Shown here in pieces: positions 61,846 through 64,000 of a stretch of DNA of 64,000 nucleotides. This DNA comes from Mucilaginibacter segetis (GTDB lineage Bacteria; Bacteroidota; Bacteroidia; Sphingobacteriales; Sphingobacteriaceae). The stretch spans positions 744,001-808,000 of the forward strand of contig NZ_JAEHFW010000001.1 in assembly GCF_016522075.1 (NCBI RefSeq). Direction: 5' to 3'. Under the pieces are notes generated by a model, which worked only from the letters and a program-made list of their open reading frames with translations, ran no database searches and was not told the DNA's origin. The position numbers and the translations under genes are program-made. Numbering within the stretch: the stretch's first letter is position 1; every line of letters starts with the position of its first letter.

Positions 61846-63510
61846 ATGAGGACCCTTAAAATTTTAGTACTGATGTTGCTGGCGGGGTTTAAGTGCTTCG
61901 CGCAGCTCAACGCGCCTAATATTGGTTTTGAGGACGGTACTTTTGACCATTGGTTATGCTCCACAGGTAAAATTGATACGGCGGGTAATATTGTGGTATT
62001 CCCGGGTGTGCCTGTCCCTACCATGTATACCGTGCTTGGCCCGGGGGATGCCCGTTTAGTAGATTATTACGGAAATTTTCCGGTATTAACACCCAATGGC
62101 AGTAAGCACTCCATCCGGCTGGGGAATATTGCTCATGGCAATACAGTTCAGCGTATCTCCTACACGCTTGATGTCCCGGCGGCGGCTACAAACAGCATTA
62201 TTTTTAATTACGCGGTGATTTTAGAAAACCCCGGTCATTTACCTTATCAGCAACCTAAGTTTACCTTCCGCGTTTTTGACGTTACGGATAATACCTACCT
62301 GGATTGTCCCGCGTTTGACTTTAACACCTCTAATGAGTTGCCGGGGTTTAAGGTTAAAGATGACTCCGTTTTTTATAAAGACTGGTCTACCGCCACGGTT
62401 GATCTTAAAAATTACCGGGGTAAAACCGTGCGGTTGGAGTTTACGGTGAACCACTGTCCGTTCGGGCAGCACTTTGGTTATGTTTACCTGGATGTTGACG
62501 AGAGTGTCGACTCCTCTATTAATGGCAACGCGTATTGCAACGGGCAAAATACGGTTACGCTTAGCGCTCCGGCTGGGTTTGCGTCATACACCTGGTATGG
62601 CGATGATATGGCGGTACCTATAGATACGGGCCAAAATTTGCATATTACACCCGCCCCGCCGGATGGCGCAAAATATGCGGTGCGTATAACACCTTACAAC
62701 GGGCTGGGCTGTATTGATACGCTGTACACCATAGTAAATAAAATAGATAACGGGTTTAAGCTGAATGTAGCAGATACATTAAGGGCCTGCCCCGGCTCGG
62801 CTGTCGATCTCACCGCACCCGCTGTTACTGCCGGCAGCAGCGCCGGAATGAAGCTGAGTTATTATACCGATTCGCTGGCAGCACATTACCTCGCCTATCC
62901 CGACAAGGTGTACACCCCCGGCGCGTACTACATTAAGGGAACAAATGCGGAGGGTTGCACCAACATAGTAAAGGTACAGGTAGATATAGCGTTGCCTGTA
63001 ATTACGGTTACCGATCCGCCGGAGGTTACCTACCCGGAAACGGTGGACCTGTCGAAAACTTTTACCCCGCAGCCCGGAATTACCTATCGCTATTACAAAA
63101 ACGCCGAAGCCACATCGCCTGTGGAGGATTACACCGCCGTAGTTAGAGGCGGTACGTATTATATTGAAGGCACCACCGCTGCCGGATGCAGTGTTATTGC
63201 AGCTGTGAATGTTAAAGTGAACGTGCCGCCATTTACCATAAATGCCCCAAATGTTTTTACACCCAATAATGACGGTATAAATGACAACTTTATGGTAGGC
63301 TTAAAGGGATATTTAAGTTTTATAAGCCTGAAAATATACAACCGTTACGGCATGCTGGTGTACACTGCCAAAACATCTGCGGAATTTTGGGATGGACGGT
63401 TTAATGGGCGGCAATTGCCTGCGGGTACTTATTACTGGGTGTTTGAAGGGGTTGACGAATATTACGACAAAAAGGTAACCAGGGCTGCATCCATCACCTT
63501 ATTAAGGTAG
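61846..63510 (+). CDS. Secreted protein with gliding-motility-type C-terminal domain (T9SS cargo, type B)
   Basis: The 554-residue product has a signal peptide (cleavage near FKCFAQ, 20), several Ig-like/adhesin-like modules and a C-terminal domain of about 85 residues. The C-terminal domain begins NAPNVFTPNNDGINDNFMV and ends VTRAASITLLR, the type B sorting signal recognised by the type IX secretion system. SGSM-type modules (GYASYTWYGDD, YNGLGCIDTLYT) resemble PKD/SprB-repeat-like regions. It would be placed on the cell surface or released. The window also contains gldA and gldFG. Confidence 0.88.
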   Translation: MRTLKILVLMLLAGFKCFAQLNAPNIGFEDGTFDHWLCSTGKIDTAGNIVVFPGVPVPTMYTVLGPGDARLVDYYGNFPVLTPNGSKHSIRLGNIAHGNTVQRISYTLDVPAAATNSIIFNYAVILENPGHLPYQQPKFTFRVFDVTDNTYLDCPAFDFNTSNELPGFKVKDDSVFYKDWSTATVDLKNYRGKTVRLEFTVNHCPFGQHFGYVYLDVDESVDSSINGNAYCNGQNTVTLSAPAGFASYTWYGDDMAVPIDTGQNLHITPAPPDGAKYAVRITPYNGLGCIDTLYTIVNKIDNGFKLNVADTLRACPGSAVDLTAPAVTAGSSAGMKLSYYTDSLAAHYLAYPDKVYTPGAYYIKGTNAEGCTNIVKVQVDIALPVITVTDPPEVTYPETVDLSKTFTPQPGITYRYYKNAEATSPVEDYTAVVRGGTYYIEGTTAAGCSVIAAVNVKVNVPPFTINAPNVFTPNNDGINDNFMVGLKGYLSFISLKIYNRYGMLVYTAKTSAEFWDGRFNGRQLPAGTYYWVFEGVDEYYDKKVTRAASITLLR

Positions 63511-63579
63511 GCAACTATTAAATTATTAATGTAAATAGTTAAATTTATAGCATTAAAGGTTGAAAAGCTAAACATCATT

Positions 63580-63933
63580 ATGAAGGTAACGGCGGTTGTT
63601 GTTGGCTATCTTATTTTTGTATTAAGCGCTGTGGCATTGTTCAGGTTTACCGGGCAAAAGCCGCATGCTCCGGCTTCGGTTGGTTTCCAGGTGGTCACAG
63701 CCGTGTACGGTATATTTTTCTCGGTGTTAAGCGGGTTTGTGTTGCAGCTTATTGCCCGGTCGGGCACCATAGGGCTAAATGTTGTGCTTGCTATGGTGAT
63801 AGCGGTTTTCGCGGCGTTCTCCATGTTCAAATCCGATGGCAGCACTTGGACACAGTGGCAGGCCATTGTGTTATTTGCACCATCGTCGGTTTTAGGTGGA
63901 TATGTTTATTTGAACCGGAAAAAGAAAAGTTGA
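63580..63933 (+). CDS. Small four-helix membrane protein of unknown function
   Basis: The 117-residue product is strongly hydrophobic with about four membrane helices and ends in a basic tail (NRKKKS). No recognised domain. It is 69 bp downstream of the type IX cargo gene and could be co-transcribed. Confidence 0.65.
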   Translation: MKVTAVVVGYLIFVLSAVALFRFTGQKPHAPASVGFQVVTAVYGIFFSVLSGFVLQLIARSGTIGLNVVLAMVIAVFAAFSMFKSDGSTWTQWQAIVLFAPSSVLGGYVYLNRKKKS

Positions 63934-63950
63934 GATACTTTAAATTATTT

Positions 63951-64000
63951 TTAACCTAATCGCTGCTCTAACTGGAACACATTGCCTTCCGGGTCCTCGC
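63951..64000 (-). CDS. Partial VOC-family (glyoxalase-like) protein, C-terminal end
   Basis: Reading the minus strand from the window edge gives EDPEGNVFQLEQRLG followed by TAA at 63951. The D-P-x-G-N-x-x-x-L pattern is the standard C-terminal strand of vicinal-oxygen-chelate (glyoxalase/bleomycin resistance) proteins. The rest lies outside the window. Confidence 0.65.
   Translation of the reverse strand, partial: EDPEGNVFQLEQRLG

Noticed and set aside
1..64000. CRISPR array
   Set aside because: No regularly spaced 25-40 bp direct repeats were seen; the only tandem repeats have periods of 7-8 bp without spacers.

Overview
The window reads as a chromosomal stretch of a Bacteroidota bacterium, most likely a Sphingobacteriaceae member close to Mucilaginibacter or Pedobacter. 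The evidence is a SusC/SusD pair, gliding/type IX secretion genes (gldA, a gldF-gldG fusion, a protein with a gliding-type C-terminal sorting domain), a Bacteroidota-style aromatic amino acid hydroxylase, TAnnTTTG-type -7 promoter boxes with very short leaders, and low-to-medium GC with an A/T-rich intergenic background. No rRNA, tRNA, CRISPR array, phage or classical insertion sequence was seen.

Layout. 0-2.7 kb: agmatine-to-putrescine genes (agmatine deiminase, N-carbamoylputrescine amidase) separated by a small four-helix-bundle gene that sits between inverted arrays of degenerate heptamers. 2.7-13 kb: housekeeping and stress metabolism (flippase-like membrane protein, aromatic amino acid hydroxylase, SDR, cation/proton antiporter, old yellow enzyme, OsmC, DUF4230, a catalytic/non-catalytic M16 peptidase pair). 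13-22.3 kb: AI-2E-type permease, an unknown secreted protein, glycyl-tRNA synthetase, gldA, an outer membrane beta-barrel, the GldF-GldG fusion and dnaN. 22.4-37.6 kb: two DUF4397 lipoproteins, DedA, a zinc phospholipase-like protein, a GH109-type enzyme, rpsT, radC, pheT, a coiled-coil/zapA pair, a 6S-like RNA, rny, an Mpo1-like protein, a two-domain acyltransferase (OlsF type), a helix-hairpin-helix protein and apt.

37.7-57.2 kb is a polysaccharide-utilisation-type locus: GH31 alpha-glucosidase, a DUF6377 regulator, SusC, SusD, two tandem ~1100-residue FG-GAP/ASPIC-UnbV lipoproteins, a convergent SRPBCC-type gene, and a secreted GH65 enzyme. The GH65 carries Glu471 and Glu615 at the places expected for a hydrolase rather than a phosphorylase. 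The likely substrate is an alpha-glucan, possibly alpha-1,2-branched.

57.2-64 kb: an intergenic region packed with three different inverted-repeat elements, then a Ca2+-type P-type ATPase bracketed by a 76-bp direct repeat (73/76 identical) and preceded by a perfect 20-bp palindrome resembling a Crp/Fnr-family site, then a metallophosphoesterase, a type IX cargo protein, a small membrane protein and the end of a VOC-family gene.

The most unusual theme is a set of short-period (7 or 8 bp) degenerate tandem repeats scattered through intergenic DNA. One pair frames the four-helix-bundle gene as terminal inverted repeats and supplies the start codon of the next gene.
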